The notes under the pieces are model-generated. The model saw only the letters and a list, made by a program, of their open reading frames with translations. It searched no databases and was not told the DNA's origin. A stretch of DNA of 64,000 bases, from assembly GCF_013087525.1 (NCBI RefSeq), contig NZ_JABFCS010000001.1, positions 3,720,001 through 3,784,000 of the forward strand, in the 5' to 3' direction. The stretch is from Ramlibacter montanisoli (lineage in GTDB: Bacteria; Pseudomonadota; Gammaproteobacteria; Burkholderiales; Burkholderiaceae_C). Positions 1-9,853 of the stretch are shown here, piece by piece; position 1 is the stretch's first letter, and each line of letters opens with the position of its first letter. A program made the position numbers and the translations under genes.

Positions 1-119
1 ACTGAACGGTCCTACAGCAAGACCCGCCAGCGGCGGCTCTGCTGTTTTCGGCAGGGCACCGACGATGTAAAGAGGCCGCCCATGTCCGTGGCGGCACGCG
101 AACAGCAGGGAGTCCTTCC

Positions 120-712
120 ATGAACGCCATCACCCGCCTTCTCGCCGTCGGCATCTGCGCCGCTGCCGCTGCCTCCGCAGCGAACGCGCAGGTGCGGCAG
201 CTGTCCCAAGGCACCGCCACGCCGCGCCCTAGCACCAACACCACGGCGCCTTCGGCCCCCAACCCCGCGGGCCTGCGTCCGATCTTCCCCGCCGGCATCA
301 GCTCGGGCAGCGGCGCCGCCGTGTCCAGCGACCCGATCGCGGCCAGCACCTCGCCGATCGCGCCGGCCGGCTCGGCCACGCCGCCGACCACGGCCAATCC
401 CAACCTGCCGCCCGCCGAACTGCCCTCGCCCGACGGCAACTTCACCGGCATCATCACAACCTGCCCAACACCGCGGTGCTGGGTGCGGGCGCCACCGTCC
501 CCGGCCCAGCCCAGCGCTCGACCTCCGGCGCCGGCGGCTTCGCGGCCGTGGACATCGCCCGCTCCTTCTTCTTCGCCGACGCCAACCACGACGGCGACCT
601 GACCCGCGCCGAGGCCCGCCGCCTGAGCATCGGCACGATGAGCTTCGAGGAGATGGACCGCAATTTCGACGGCCTGATCAGCCGCTTCGAGTACGAGGAC
701 TCGCTGCGCTGA
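120..712 (+). CDS. Secreted EF-hand protein (frameshifted)
   Basis: A signal peptide (MNAITRLLAVGICAAAAASA, cleavage after ANA) is followed by a long Pro/Ala/Thr/Ser-rich low-complexity segment. The C-terminus, read in another frame from about 455, holds two canonical 12-residue EF-hand loops, DANHDGDLTRAE and DRNFDGLISRFE, each with Asp/Asn at positions 1, 3 and 5 and Glu at 12. Calcium binding in the periplasm is therefore likely; the biological role is unknown. The frame changes near 448-458, where ITGI leads into HNLPNTAV. I treat this as one gene with a probable sequencing indel. An alternative is two overlapping genes, which is unlikely because the EF-hand half has no plausible start of its own. 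Confidence 0.6.
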
Positions 713-778
713 CGGCCGGGCGCCGGCAGGCGCGTCCAGGCGGGGCCGACTACACTCCGGTCTGCCCCGGAGACAAGC

Positions 779-2203
779 ATGAACGCACCTGCCGCCCTTG
801 CGCACCTGGTACCCGACGTCCAGCAGCGCGAAGTCCCCGCCGCCCTGATCGCGGCGCTGAAATCCCGCTTCGGCGAGCGCTGCTCCACCGCGCTGGCGGT
901 GCGTGAACAGCACGGGCGCGACGAATCCTCCTTCCAGGTGCCGCCGCCCGCCGCCGTGGTGTTCGCCGAGAACACCGAGGACGTGGCCGACGCCGTGCGG
1001 CTGGCCAGCGAACACGACATCCCGGTGATCCCCTTCGGCGTCGGCTCCTCGCTCGAGGGCCACCTGCTCGCCGTGCAGGGCGGCATCAGCGTGGACGTGG
1101 GCCGCATGAACAAGGTGCTGGCCGTGAATGCCGAGGACCTGACCGTCACCGTGCAGGCCGGCGTCACCCGCAAGCAGCTCAACGACGAGATCAAGAGCAC
1201 CGGCCTGTTCTTCCCGATCGACCCGGGTGCCGACGCCACCATCGGCGGCATGAGCGCCACCCGCGCCTCCGGCACCAACGCCGTGCGCTACGGCACCATG
1301 CGCGAGAACGTGCTGGCGCTGGAAGTGGTGACGGCCAGCGGCGAAGTGATCCGCACCGGCACGCGTGCCAAGAAGTCCTCCGCCGGCTACGACCTCACCC
1401 GCCTGTTCGTGGGCAGCGAAGGCACGCTGGGCGTGATCACCGAAGTAACGGTGCGCCTGTACCCGATCCCCGAGGCGATCTCCGCGGCCGTCTGCTCCTT
1501 CCCGAGCATCGAGGCGGCGGTGCGCACCACCATCCAGACGATCCAGCTGGGCGTGCCGATCGCGCGCGTGGAACTGATCGACCGCAACACGGTGCGCATG
1601 GTGAATGCCCACAGCAAGCTGGGACTGCGGGAGGAGCCCATGCTGCTGATGGAGTTCCACGGCTCGCCCTCCAGCGTGAAGGAGCAGGCGGAGACCGTGC
1701 AGGAGATCGCCTCCGAATTCGGTGGCGAGTCCTTCGAATGGGCGGCGACGCCGGAAGAGCGCACGCGGCTCTGGACCGCGCGCCACAACGCCTACTTCGC
1801 CGCCGTGCAGTCACGCCCCGGCTGCCGCGCCATCTCCACCGACACCTGCGTGCCGATCTCGCGGCTGGCCGACTGCCTGCTGGAGTCGGTGGCGGAGGCG
1901 GATGCCAGCGGCCTGCCCTACTTCCTGGTCGGGCACGTGGGCGACGGCAACTTCCACTTCGGCTACCTGCTCGATCCCAACGATGCCAAGGAGCGCGAAG
2001 TCGCCGAGGAGCTGAACCACAAGCTGGTGGCGCGCGCGCTGCGGCTGGAAGGCACCTGCACCGGCGAGCACGGCGTGGGCCTGCACAAGATGGGCTTCCT
2101 GGTGGACGAGGCCGGCGCCGGCGCGGTCGACATGATGCGCACGATCAAGCGCGCGCTCGACCCGAAGAACATCATGAACCCCGGGAAGATCTTCACCCTC
2201 TGA
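779..2203 (+). CDS. FAD-linked D-2-hydroxyacid dehydrogenase (D-lactate dehydrogenase-like)
   Basis: 474 residues with the FAD_binding_4 domain at about 55-195 (PFGVGSSLEGH, then the DPGADATIGGMSATRASGTN nucleotide loop) and the FAD-oxidase C-terminal domain at about 230-470 (GHVGDGNFH and CTGEHGVGLHK, which carry substrate- and flavin-contacting His residues). Length and motifs match the LDHD / GlcD-like family, which oxidises D-lactate or another D-2-hydroxyacid and passes electrons to cytochrome or quinone. The exact substrate cannot be read from sequence. No GlcE or GlcF partner lies next to it, which favours a single-subunit D-lactate dehydrogenase over glycolate oxidase. The stop abuts the stop of the convergent gene at 2204. 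Confidence 0.85.
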   Translation: MNAPAALAHLVPDVQQREVPAALIAALKSRFGERCSTALAVREQHGRDESSFQVPPPAAVVFAENTEDVADAVRLASEHDIPVIPFGVGSSLEGHLLAVQGGISVDVGRMNKVLAVNAEDLTVTVQAGVTRKQLNDEIKSTGLFFPIDPGADATIGGMSATRASGTNAVRYGTMRENVLALEVVTASGEVIRTGTRAKKSSAGYDLTRLFVGSEGTLGVITEVTVRLYPIPEAISAAVCSFPSIEAAVRTTIQTIQLGVPIARVELIDRNTVRMVNAHSKLGLREEPMLLMEFHGSPSSVKEQAETVQEIASEFGGESFEWAATPEERTRLWTARHNAYFAAVQSRPGCRAISTDTCVPISRLADCLLESVAEADASGLPYFLVGHVGDGNFHFGYLLDPNDAKEREVAEELNHKLVARALRLEGTCTGEHGVGLHKMGFLVDEAGAGAVDMMRTIKRALDPKNIMNPGKIFTL

Positions 2204-3100
2204 TCACTGCAGCGGCAGCCCCGCGGCGGGGGCGCCGCCCATCTCGGTGATCTTCCATTCCTCGTTGACGTTGCGGAAGGCGATGCCGATCACGCGGTTG
2301 TCGGTATCGGCCACCAGCCCTTCCTTCTCGTAGTCGTCGCCCCACTGCACCTTCAGGGCGCGGATCGAGGCGCCGATGCGGCGCAACTCGTCGTCGCTCA
2401 TCGCCTCGGTGCGCGCCTTCCAGCGCGCGTGCGCGCGGCCGGTCAGGCAGTTCAGGGCCGTCACGCGGTCACCCGTCATCAGGGCGCCCATGAACATCTG
2501 CCAGGTCTTCTCCACGCTCTGGTAGCGCGGATCGGGCATGCGCGACAGCGGCTCGATGCCGCGCAGCCACTCCTCGGTGCACAGGCTCAGGGGCAGCGTC
2601 ACGTCGCCCCGTCGCCCGGCGCGCACCTTGGCCATCAGCTGCTTCTGGTATTCGGAGATGACGGCGGCGTGCCGCTGGCGCCAGGCGGCGTACACCTCCT
2701 GGCTCTTCTCGGCGAAGCCCGGCGCGTCGGCGCGGCAGCGCTCGAACTGCGCGCTCAGCTCCAGCACGTCGCGTTTGCGCTTGCTGGGCTTGATGTCGTC
2801 CTGGCTGCTCGCAGGTGCCACGGCCACGGGATTGGGCACGGCCAGCGGCCGCTCCGGCGCGGCGAAGGCCTTGGGCGTCGGCGCCTTGGGCGGCGGGGCG
2901 GGCACGGGCGCGACCACCGTCGCCGCCGGCGCATCGGCCTTGGGCACCTCCGGCGGCGCCAGTTCGGTGATCGGACACTCCAGCTGCTGGAACACGACGC
3001 TGCCGTCCGCCTTCTGGCAGCGGAACATCTCGGCGGCCGCCTCCCGGCCTCCCAACACCAGCAGGACTCCCAACAACGCCTGCTTCATTCGCACCTGCAT
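2204..3100 (-). CDS. Secreted DUF4124-type protein
   Basis: An N-terminal signal peptide (MKQALLGVLLVLGGREAAA) is followed directly by MFRCQKADGSVVFQQLECP, the short Cys-containing beta module typical of DUF4124 in beta- and gammaproteobacteria. A Pro/Ala/Val-rich linker (about 50-100) leads to a C-terminal helical domain with two Cys (RCRADAPGF and SLCTEEW). The function of the family is unknown. The start used has a GGAG box a few bases upstream; an internal Met four codons later (3088) gives a cleaner signal peptide. It is convergent with the dehydrogenase and divergent from the GntR regulator. Confidence 0.7.
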   Translation of the reverse strand: MQVRMKQALLGVLLVLGGREAAAEMFRCQKADGSVVFQQLECPITELAPPEVPKADAPAATVVAPVPAPPPKAPTPKAFAAPERPLAVPNPVAVAPASSQDDIKPSKRKRDVLELSAQFERCRADAPGFAEKSQEVYAAWRQRHAAVISEYQKQLMAKVRAGRRGDVTLPLSLCTEEWLRGIEPLSRMPDPRYQSVEKTWQMFMGALMTGDRVTALNCLTGRAHARWKARTEAMSDDELRRIGASIRALKVQWGDDYEKEGLVADTDNRVIGIAFRNVNEEWKITEMGGAPAAGLPLQ

Positions 3101-3171
3101 CGGATCGCTCCGGCTGAGGAACAGGAGGCCATGCTAGACCGCGCTTCGCCCGGGGGCAATTGCAAGAAGTA

Positions 3172-3183
3172 ATCGTATACAAT
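3172..3183. promoter_or_regulatory. Putative GntR/FCD operator
   Basis: The near-palindrome ATCGTATACAAT lies 9 bases before the proposed ATG of the GntR gene. Operators with a GTnnAC or GTATAC core flanked by A/T are typical of FCD-subfamily GntR regulators, so this fits autoregulation. It is seen directly in sequence; binding is inferred. Confidence 0.45.
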
Positions 3184-3192
3184 ATTTCGGAT

Positions 3193-3885
3193 ATGCTGCC
3201 CTGGAACCCGCCCGACAGCGCGCCTGGCGCCGCCCTGGCCGCCACCGTCCGCGCCACCTCGCTGGGCAAGCTGGTACGCGACGACGTGCTGGGCATGATC
3301 CTGCGCGGCGAGATCCAGGCCGGCGAACGGATCAACGAGCCCGACGTGGCCTTGCGCCTGGGCGTATCCCGCGTCCCCGTGCGGGAAGCGCTGCGCGAGC
3401 TGGAAAGCTCGGGCCTGGTGGAGGCGCGCAAGCACTCCGGCGTGTTCGTGCGCAAGCTCGGCGCCGAAGAAGTCCGCGGCCTCTACGAGCTGCGCGCCCT
3501 GCTCGACGGCTTCGCCGGACGGCGCGCGGCGGCCCTGCCGACGCCGGAACGCGAGCAACTGGCCGGGGCCCTGGATGCGTCCGTCGGTCGGATGGAGGAC
3601 GCCGCTCGCAGCACCAACGTGAGCGCCTACTACAGCGAGAACCTTCGATTCCATTGGCTGATGGTCGAAGCCGCCGGCAATGCCGCGCTGACCGAGACCT
3701 ATCGCAACATCGTCCAGAAGCTGCACCTGTCGCGCCTGACCAACTTGTCCCATGGCCTGGGCATGCTGGTTTCGGTCGCCGACCACCGCGAAATCGCCGC
3801 CGCCCTGCGCGCCGGCGACGCCGCGCGCTGCGAGCAGCTGCTGGCCCGCCACGTACAGCAGGCGCACGAACGCCTGGAAGGATAA
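3193..3885 (+). CDS. GntR-family regulator, FCD subfamily
   Basis: The N-terminal winged helix (about 25-85) carries the GntR signature: INEPDVALRLGVSRVPVREA, then LESSGLVEARKHSGVFV. The C-terminal all-helical FCD ligand domain (about 95-225) keeps the metal-binding His pattern (FHWLMVEAAGN, VADHREIAAAL, LLARHVQQAHERL). Such proteins sense small organic acids and usually repress neighbouring catabolic genes. The ATG at 3193 is preferred over an upstream start at 3160 because the latter would run through the GTATAC palindrome. The downstream MmgE/PrpD gene begins 6 bases after the stop and is the obvious target. Confidence 0.82.
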   Translation: MLPWNPPDSAPGAALAATVRATSLGKLVRDDVLGMILRGEIQAGERINEPDVALRLGVSRVPVREALRELESSGLVEARKHSGVFVRKLGAEEVRGLYELRALLDGFAGRRAAALPTPEREQLAGALDASVGRMEDAARSTNVSAYYSENLRFHWLMVEAAGNAALTETYRNIVQKLHLSRLTNLSHGLGMLVSVADHREIAAALRAGDAARCEQLLARHVQQAHERLEG

Positions 3886-3891
3886 GCAAGC

Positions 3892-5258
3892 ATGGCTCGC
3901 AACACCCAGGTCCCGGCGGACCACAACGCACCCCGATCACGAAGATCCTGGCCGGCTACGTCGCCTCGCACGCCTCGCGGCTGGAGCGACGCGGTCGACC
4001 ACGAAGCGCACCGCACCTTCCTCAACTGGCTCGGTTGCGCCGTGGGCGCGGCGAAGCACGAGGCGGCCGATGCGGCGCTCGCCGCCGTCGCCGAACTGCA
4101 GCCCGCGCCGCAGGCCACCGTCGCCGGCCGCAGCGGGAAGATCGACATTGCCAGCGCCGCGCTGGTCAACGGCATCACCTCGCACACCTTCGACTTCGAC
4201 GACACGCACCTGAAGACCATCATCCACCCGGCCGGGCCGGTGGCGTCCGCCCTGCTTGCGCTGGCCGAGCACAAGGGCATGAGCGGCCGCGACGTGGTCG
4301 ATGCGCTGGTGCTCGGCATCGACGTCGCCTGCCGCCTGGGCAACCTGGTCTACCCGGAGCACTACGACCGCGGCTGGCACATCACCGGCACCACCGGCAT
4401 GCTGGGCGCGGCCGCCGGCTGCGCCCGACTGCTCAAGCTCGATGCGCAGCAGACGCAGATGGCGCTGGGCATTGCCGCCTCGCAGCCGATCGGCCTGCGC
4501 GAGCAGTTCGGCACCATGACCAAGCCCTTCCACCCGGCGCCGCCGCGCGCGCCGGCCTGATGTCGGCGCTGCTCGCCGCCAAGGGCTTCACATCCAGCCC
4601 GCGGGCGCTGGAAGCACCGCGCGGCTGGGCGCAGGTGGTCTCGACCAAGACCGCGTGGAACGAGGCGACCGACGAACTGGGCCAGCGCTTCGAGATCTCC
4701 TTCAACAGCTACAAGCCCTTCGCCTGCGGCATCGTGATCCACCCGAGCATCGACGCCTGCGTGCAACTGCGCGAACAGGGCGTGCAGGCGGCGGATGTGG
4801 AGCGCATCGAGCTGCGCGTGCACTCGCTGGTGCTGGAACTCACCGGCAAGAAGGAACCGGCGGACGGCCTGCAGGGCAAGTTCAGCGTGTACCACGGCTG
4901 CGCCGCCGGCCTGATCTTCGGCCGCGCCGGCGAGGACGAGTACCACGACGACATCGTCAACCGCCCGGACATGGTGGAGCTGCGCCGCAAGGTGGTGGCC
5001 ACCGTGGACAACAGCATCGACGAGGCCAGCGCCGACGTCACCGCCGTCCTCAAGGACGGCCGCAAGGTGCACGTGTTCGTGGAACACGCGATCGGCTCGC
5101 TGCAAAGGCCGATGACCGACGCCATGCTGGAAGCGAAGTTCTCGCAGCTGGCCGAGCCGGTGCTCGGCGCCGCGAAGACCAGGCAGCTGATTGCCGCCTG
5201 CTGGGGCCTGGGCGATGCGAAGGACGTGCGCGCGCTCGCGGCGCTGGCACGTCCCTGA
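3892..5258 (+). CDS. MmgE/PrpD family protein (several frameshifts)
   Basis: Pieced together from several frames, the product matches the MmgE/PrpD family (2-methylcitrate dehydratase, cis-aconitate decarboxylase and relatives). The all-helical N-domain includes FDFDDTH, GIDVACRLG, WHITGTTG and FGTMTKPFHPG; the C-domain includes SYKPFACGIVIHPSIDA. DDTH and KPF contribute to the family's active site. Frames change twice in the first 40 codons (around 3930 and 3985) and again near 4535, inside a GCGCCGCCGCGCGCGCC run. Three shifts could mark a pseudogene, but broken housekeeping genes in the same window make assembly error as likely. It probably forms an operon with the GntR gene. Confidence 0.65.
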
Positions 5259-5263
5259 TCTTC

Positions 5264-5294
5264 ATGGCGTCCCGGCTCAGGCCCGGGACGCCAT
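5264..5294. terminator. Perfect inverted repeat between convergent genes
   Basis: The 12-base arms ATGGCGTCCCGG and CCGGGACGCCAT are separated by 7 bases. The hairpin spans the few bases between the MmgE/PrpD stop and the 3' end of the convergent glycosyltransferase gene. No U-run follows on either strand, so it could slow polymerase in both directions or act as an mRNA 3'-end stabiliser. Confidence 0.4.
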
Positions 5295-7498
5295 CTCCAG
5301 CATCACCTTGGCCAGGGCGTCGACCGACGCCTTCTGCTCCAGCACCTGCCCGCGCTGCGCCTCGATCTTCGCGCGCACGGCCTTGCGCAGGTCCGCATCG
5401 GCGCACAGGCGCGCCACCTTGTCGGCGTAGTCGGCGTGGCTGGACGCCACCCACTCGCCCAGGCCGAGCGAACGCAGGATGCCGCTGGCGAACCGCCCGC
5501 GCATGAAGCGGCCCTCCCAGGCGACGATGGGCGTGCCGCACTCCACGGCCTGCATGGCGGTGTTGAAGCCGGAGAAGCCGATGGTGTCGAGGAACACGTC
5601 GGCGCGCTGCAGCAAGGCGAAGTAGGCCGCCTGCTGCTGCCAGGGCACCATGCGCACGTTGGCGTCGAAGTCGACGCCGGCCTCGCCGAAGGCGGCGCGC
5701 AGGCGACGCTCCAGCCGTGCCGCGTGCTGGTCGTTGGCGCGGAAGAACACCAGCTTGCAGGGCGCGCAGCGGCGCGCGATCGCTATCCAGAGCGCGTCGT
5801 CGGCCGGCGCGTACTTGAAGGACTGGCCCGGCGCGAGCAGCAGGCGGTCGTCCGGCGCGATGCCCCACTCGGCCAGGTCGGTCGCTTCCGCTTCGGTGCC
5901 GTAGGGGGATAGGCGCAGCCCAGGCCCGGCAGCGCGACCAGCTTCTCGCTGTAGTGCTGCTGCGCGTCGGCCGGCTCGAAGGCCTCGGCGCTGAGGAAGC
6001 CGTCGATGGTCGGAAGGCCCGTGGTGACCGGGTGGCCCCAGCCGGCCAGCTGCACGCGCGCGAGGCGCAGCGAAGCGAGCCGCACGGTGGTCGAGTCCAT
6101 GCCGATCTCCGGATAGATCAGCACGTCCAGCTGCGCGTCGCTCACGGCCTTGGCCCAGGACGTCCAGCCGCCCAGGTCATGGTGCAGGTGCGCGACCCTG
6201 GAGGCCGCCCATTTGGTCTCCGCGTCCTCCAGCATGCCGGTGTGGAACAACTGCAGCTCGAACCGGTCCGCATCCAGGTGCTCCACCCATCCGCGCAGCA
6301 GCGCATGCCAGACCGAGTGGCTGTGGATGTGCGCGGAAACGATGCCGACCTTGAGCTTGCCGCCACGCGCCGGCGCGGGTTCCGGCACCTTGACCCGGCG
6401 CGCCCACTGGCCCATGAGCTCGGTGCACAGCGCGCCGTAGCGCTTGAGGACCTCGCGGTGGTTGTCCTCGATGTAGGCGATGAAGAAAGGCTGTTGCGAT
6501 CCCACCGCCTCGTGCACGCCTTCGGGCGCCTTGGTGCGGCACCACAGCGCCAGCTTGTCCAGCTCCGTGCCGAAGTCGGCCAGTCCCGCCTGCTGCTCCG
6601 AAACGCTCATGGGCACCGCGGGCAGCTGCGACATGACCAGCGCCCAGCGCGCGCGCGCGTGCTGGTTGTCGGCACGCAGCGCAGCCTGGCAGGCGGCACG
6701 GGCGCCGGCGACGTCGCCATCGCCGACCAGCGCATTGGCCAGCCAGTACTGCGCGTCGGCATCGCGCGGGCGCGCAGCGACGTAGTCGCGCAGCAGGCGT
6801 TGCGCGCCGCTCCAGTTGCGGTCCTGGATGCGCAGCATGGCGAGGTTGAAGGCCGCCTCCACCAGTGCCGGCTGCAGTTCCACCGCGCGTTCGAGCAGCC
6901 GTGCCGCCTCGTCGAAGCTGCCTTCGTCCTTGCGCAAGGCGCCCAGGTTGGCATGCGCGACCGCATCGTTCGGGTCGGTCGCGATCGCCTGCTGCAGGTG
7001 GCGCGCGGCGGCTTCACGCTGCTGGCGGTGCAGCAGGTCCGCGCCCAGTTCGCTGTGCGCCTTGGCCACGCGCGGACCGCCGCCGCGCACCCGCTCCAGG
7101 TGCTTCGCGGCGTCATCGACCCGGCCTTCGGACAAGGCGTGCAGAGCGAGTTCGGCGCGCACCGAGGGCTCGTTGCCCGCCAGCTTCGCGGCGGACGCGA
7201 GCGCCTCGCCCGCGGCCTTGCGCCGCCCGACCGACGAGTGCGCGCGCGCGATCACCAGCCAGGCCTGCGCGTCCTTGCGTGCCGGCGCCAGCAGGCGCTC
7301 GGCGATCTCGATCGCGTCCTTGCCGCGGCCCCGGTCCACCAGCAGCATCGCCTGCGCCAGCGAGGCCTTGCGGTCGGCGGCATTCTTCTGCAGCCGCTCC
7401 TCGGCCAGGCGCTCGGCCTCGACGAAGGCGCCGGCGTGGTACAGCGCCAGCGGGTCGGAGGCCTTGCCGGTGATCCGGGACAGAAACCAGCCCAACAT
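5277..7498 (-). CDS. TPR-repeat O-GlcNAc-transferase-like glycosyltransferase (frameshifted)
   Basis: The N-terminal half (about 20-300) is tandem tetratricopeptide repeats, e.g. DPNDAVAHANLGALRKDEGS. The C-terminal half resembles glycosyltransferase family 41 (OGT/SPINDLY): KVGIVSAHIHSHSVWHALLR, GWGHPVTTGLPTIDGFLS, then after a frame change near 5910, FLDTIGFSGFNTAMQAVECG and TPIVAWEGRFMRGRFASGIL. Bacterial members transfer sugars to proteins or large adhesins using UDP-sugars. The ATG at 7498 gives MLGWFLSRITGK; the gene ends inside the inverted repeat at 5264-5294. The parB gene lies 10 bases upstream on the same strand. Substrate is unknown. Confidence 0.75.
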
Positions 7499-7508
7499 AG
7501 TTGTCCTT

Positions 7509-8439
7509 TCAGCCCTGCGCACGCAGGCGGTCGATCACACCATTGAGCTCGTCGAGCGACCCGAACTGGATCGAGACTTCGCCCATCTCCTCGACGCGGC
7601 CGTGCCGCTTCACCCTCTTCTTCACGCGCACTTCCACCTGCGCGGTGAGCAGGTCCGAGAGCTCCTCCTCGATGCGGCGCAGGTCGCGCGACTTTTCCTT
7701 CTTCGGCTTGGGGCTCGTCAGGCTGAACTCCGCGCCCAGCTTCTTGACCAGGCTTTCCGCCTCGCGCACCGACAGCTTCTTCTGCGCGATCTGGTTGGCG
7801 GCGGTGATCTGCGCGGCGCGTTCCAGCGCCAGCAGCGCGCGCGTGGCCCATGTCGATGTCGCCCGCCATCAGCATGGTCTGCACCGGGTCGGCCAGGTTG
7901 AGCAGGCGCAGCAGGTTGGAGGCGGCGCTGCGCGAGCGGCCGACGGCCTGCGCCGCCTGTTCGTGCGTGAGGCCGAACTCCTTCACCAGGCGCTGCAGGC
8001 CATGCGCTTCTTCCAGCGGGTTGAGGTCCTCGCGCTGGATGTTCTCGATCAGCGACATCGCCGCGGCGGCTTCGTCGGGCACGTCGCGCACCAGCACCGG
8101 CACGCTGTCCAGGCCCGCGAGGCGCGCGGCGCGGAAGCGGCGCTCGCCCGCGATGATCTCGTACTTGCCCGCGTGCTCGCCATCGCCCAGGCGCCGCACC
8201 AGGATCGGCTGCATGATGCCCTGCGCCTTGATCGACTCCGCGAGTTCGTAGAGCGCGCCCTCGTCCATGCGCGTGCGCGGCTGGTACACGCCGGGCACCA
8301 TGTCCTGCAGCATCAGCGATGCAGGCTGGCCCGGACTCGGCCCCGTGCCCTCGCCGCTTTCCGTGGCGTGCTCCTGGACCTTGGGTCCGAGCAGTGCTTC
8401 CAGGCCGCGGCCCAGGCCCTTGGGTTTCTTGGTCACCAT
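7509..8439 (-). CDS. parB: Chromosome partition protein ParB (frameshifted)
   Basis: The N-terminus MVTKKPKGLGRGLEALLG is typical of chromosomal ParB. The CTPase/parS-clamp domain shows the ParB box GERRFRAARLAGL, and the central helix-turn-helix has LTHEQAAQAVGRSRSAASNL. The C-terminal dimerisation domain (SIQFGSLDELNGVIDRL) is in a second frame; the shift lies near 7845 in a GC dinucleotide run. ParB loads on parS sites as a sliding clamp and works with ParA and SMC. Candidate parS sites are inside rsmG and mnmG, 2-3 kb away. An intact ParB is expected in this group, so the break is probably a sequence error. Confidence 0.88.
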
Positions 8440-8444
8440 CTCTA

Positions 8445-8984
8445 TCAGTCTTTCATGAGGTCCTGCAGCAGGACGTGGCCTTCGGGCCAGCTGGCCAGGC
8501 CGGAATCGGCGTTGATGTGGCCGCAGTCGCCGTAGTCCATGAACTGCGCGTTCCAGGCGTGCGCGAACAGGCGCGCGCGCTCGAACTCGCAGTGGGGATC
8601 GTCGCGGCTGGCCAGCAGCACGGAGGGAAAGGGCAGCGCCTGCAGCTCGATCGGCGACCACGAGGGCAGCAGCTCGCGCACCTGCGGCCGCTCGACGTCG
8701 CCGGGCGCGACCAGCAGCGCGGACTTCACGCGCGCGGTGTTCCGTGAGTGCGCCGCCCAGGCCGCGACGAGGATGCAGCCGAGGCTGTGCGCCACCAGCA
8801 CCGCGGGCTCGTCGCAGGAGAGCACCATGTCCTCCAGCCGCGCCACCCAGTCGCCGCGCAAGGGCCGCAGCCAGTCGTGCTGTTCCACGCGGCGATAGCC
8901 GTGGCGCTGCTCCCAGAGGGTCTGCCAGTGTTTCGGACCGCTCCCCTCCCACCCCGGGAGGACCAGCACATTGCTTGGCTTCAC
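8445..8984 (-). CDS. RBBP9/YdeN-type serine hydrolase
   Basis: 179 residues, the usual length for this small alpha/beta hydrolase family. The nucleophile elbow is VAHSLGCI, the acid is in SRDDPHC, and the catalytic His is in DCGHINADSG, a very conserved RBBP9-family motif. The family has esterase-like activity with poorly defined substrates. Its start overlaps the parA stop by 4 bases (ATGA), and its stop is 5 bases from the parB start, so it sits inside a parA-hydrolase-parB transcription unit. That placement does not by itself prove a role in segregation. Confidence 0.82.
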   Translation of the reverse strand: MKPSNVLVLPGWEGSGPKHWQTLWEQRHGYRRVEQHDWLRPLRGDWVARLEDMVLSCDEPAVLVAHSLGCILVAAWAAHSRNTARVKSALLVAPGDVERPQVRELLPSWSPIELQALPFPSVLLASRDDPHCEFERARLFAHAWNAQFMDYGDCGHINADSGLASWPEGHVLLQDLMKD

Positions 8985-9847
8985 TGCTCTTGTTTATGTA
9001 GCAAGGAGGTGAGGCTGACGGCGTTGTCGGCGGGTGTGGCCGCGCGCGTGGCGGGCGGGTTGCGCATGCTCCCGAGCCGGTCCACCATCTCCTTGGCGAA
9101 TTCCACGAAGGCCTGGCTGCCGCGCGCGGCCGGATCGAAGGCCACGCCGGGCAGGCCGTAGCTCGGGGCTTCGGCCAGGCGCACGTTGCGCGGGATCACC
9201 GTGTTGAACACCTTGTCGCCGAAGTGCGCCTTGAGCTGGTCGCTCACCTGCTGCTGCAGCGTGATGCGCGGATCGAACATCACGCGCAGCAGGCCGATGA
9301 TCTCCAGCTCCTTGTTCAGGTTGGCGTGCACCTGCTTGATGGTGTTCACCAGGTCGGACAGGCCTTCGAGCGCGAAGTACTCGCACTGCATCGGCACGAT
9401 CACGCCGTGCGCGGCGCACAGGCCATTGAGCGTCAGCAGCGACAGAGCCGGCGGGCAGTCGATCAGGATGAAGTCGTACTCGCTGGCGACCTGCGCGATC
9501 GCTTCCTTCAGCCGGCGCTCGCGGCGCTCGACGTCCACCAGTTCCACTTCGGCGCCGGCCAGGTCGCGGTTGGCGCCCAGGATGTCGTAGCTGCAGCCGG
9601 CTTCCTTCAGCCGCTCGCTCTGCACGCGCGCCTCGGCCACGGTGGCCGACTCCAGCAGCACGTCGTACACGGAGTATTTCAGCTGGCGCTTGTCCACGCC
9701 CGAACCCATGGTGGCGTTGCCCTGCGGGTCGAGGTCCACCATCAGCACGCGCTGGCCCACCTTGGCCAGGCCCGCGGCCAGGTTCACCGCCGTCGTCGTC
9801 TTGCCAACCCCGCCCTTCTGGTTGGCGACGCAGAAAATCTTTGCCAT
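8981..9847 (-). CDS. parA: Chromosome partition ATPase ParA
   Basis: 288 residues. The deviant Walker A motif KGGVGKTTT is at about 11-19, switch I/Walker A' includes DLDPQGNATMG, and Walker B is FILIDCPPAL. ParA/Soj ATPases bind DNA nonspecifically when ATP-bound and drive movement of ParB-parS complexes. The ATG at 9847 gives MAKIFCVANQ, standard for the family. It is transcribed with the downstream hydrolase (4-base overlap) and parB, and lies after rsmG and a LysE-type gene on the same strand. Confidence 0.93.
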   Translation of the reverse strand: MAKIFCVANQKGGVGKTTTAVNLAAGLAKVGQRVLMVDLDPQGNATMGSGVDKRQLKYSVYDVLLESATVAEARVQSERLKEAGCSYDILGANRDLAGAEVELVDVERRERRLKEAIAQVASEYDFILIDCPPALSLLTLNGLCAAHGVIVPMQCEYFALEGLSDLVNTIKQVHANLNKELEIIGLLRVMFDPRITLQQQVSDQLKAHFGDKVFNTVIPRNVRLAEAPSYGLPGVAFDPAARGSQAFVEFAKEMVDRLGSMRNPPATRAATPADNAVSLTSLLHKQEQ

Positions 9848-9853
9848 GGGATC

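Noticed and set aside
1..119. A gene or promoter at the left end of the window
   Set aside because: I saw no convincing open frame, promoter or RNA structure; the left context is missing.
454..1278. Long open frames antisense to the EF-hand and dehydrogenase genes
   Set aside because: High-GC shadow frames with Ser/Arg-rich low-complexity product and no motif; typical of this composition throughout the window.
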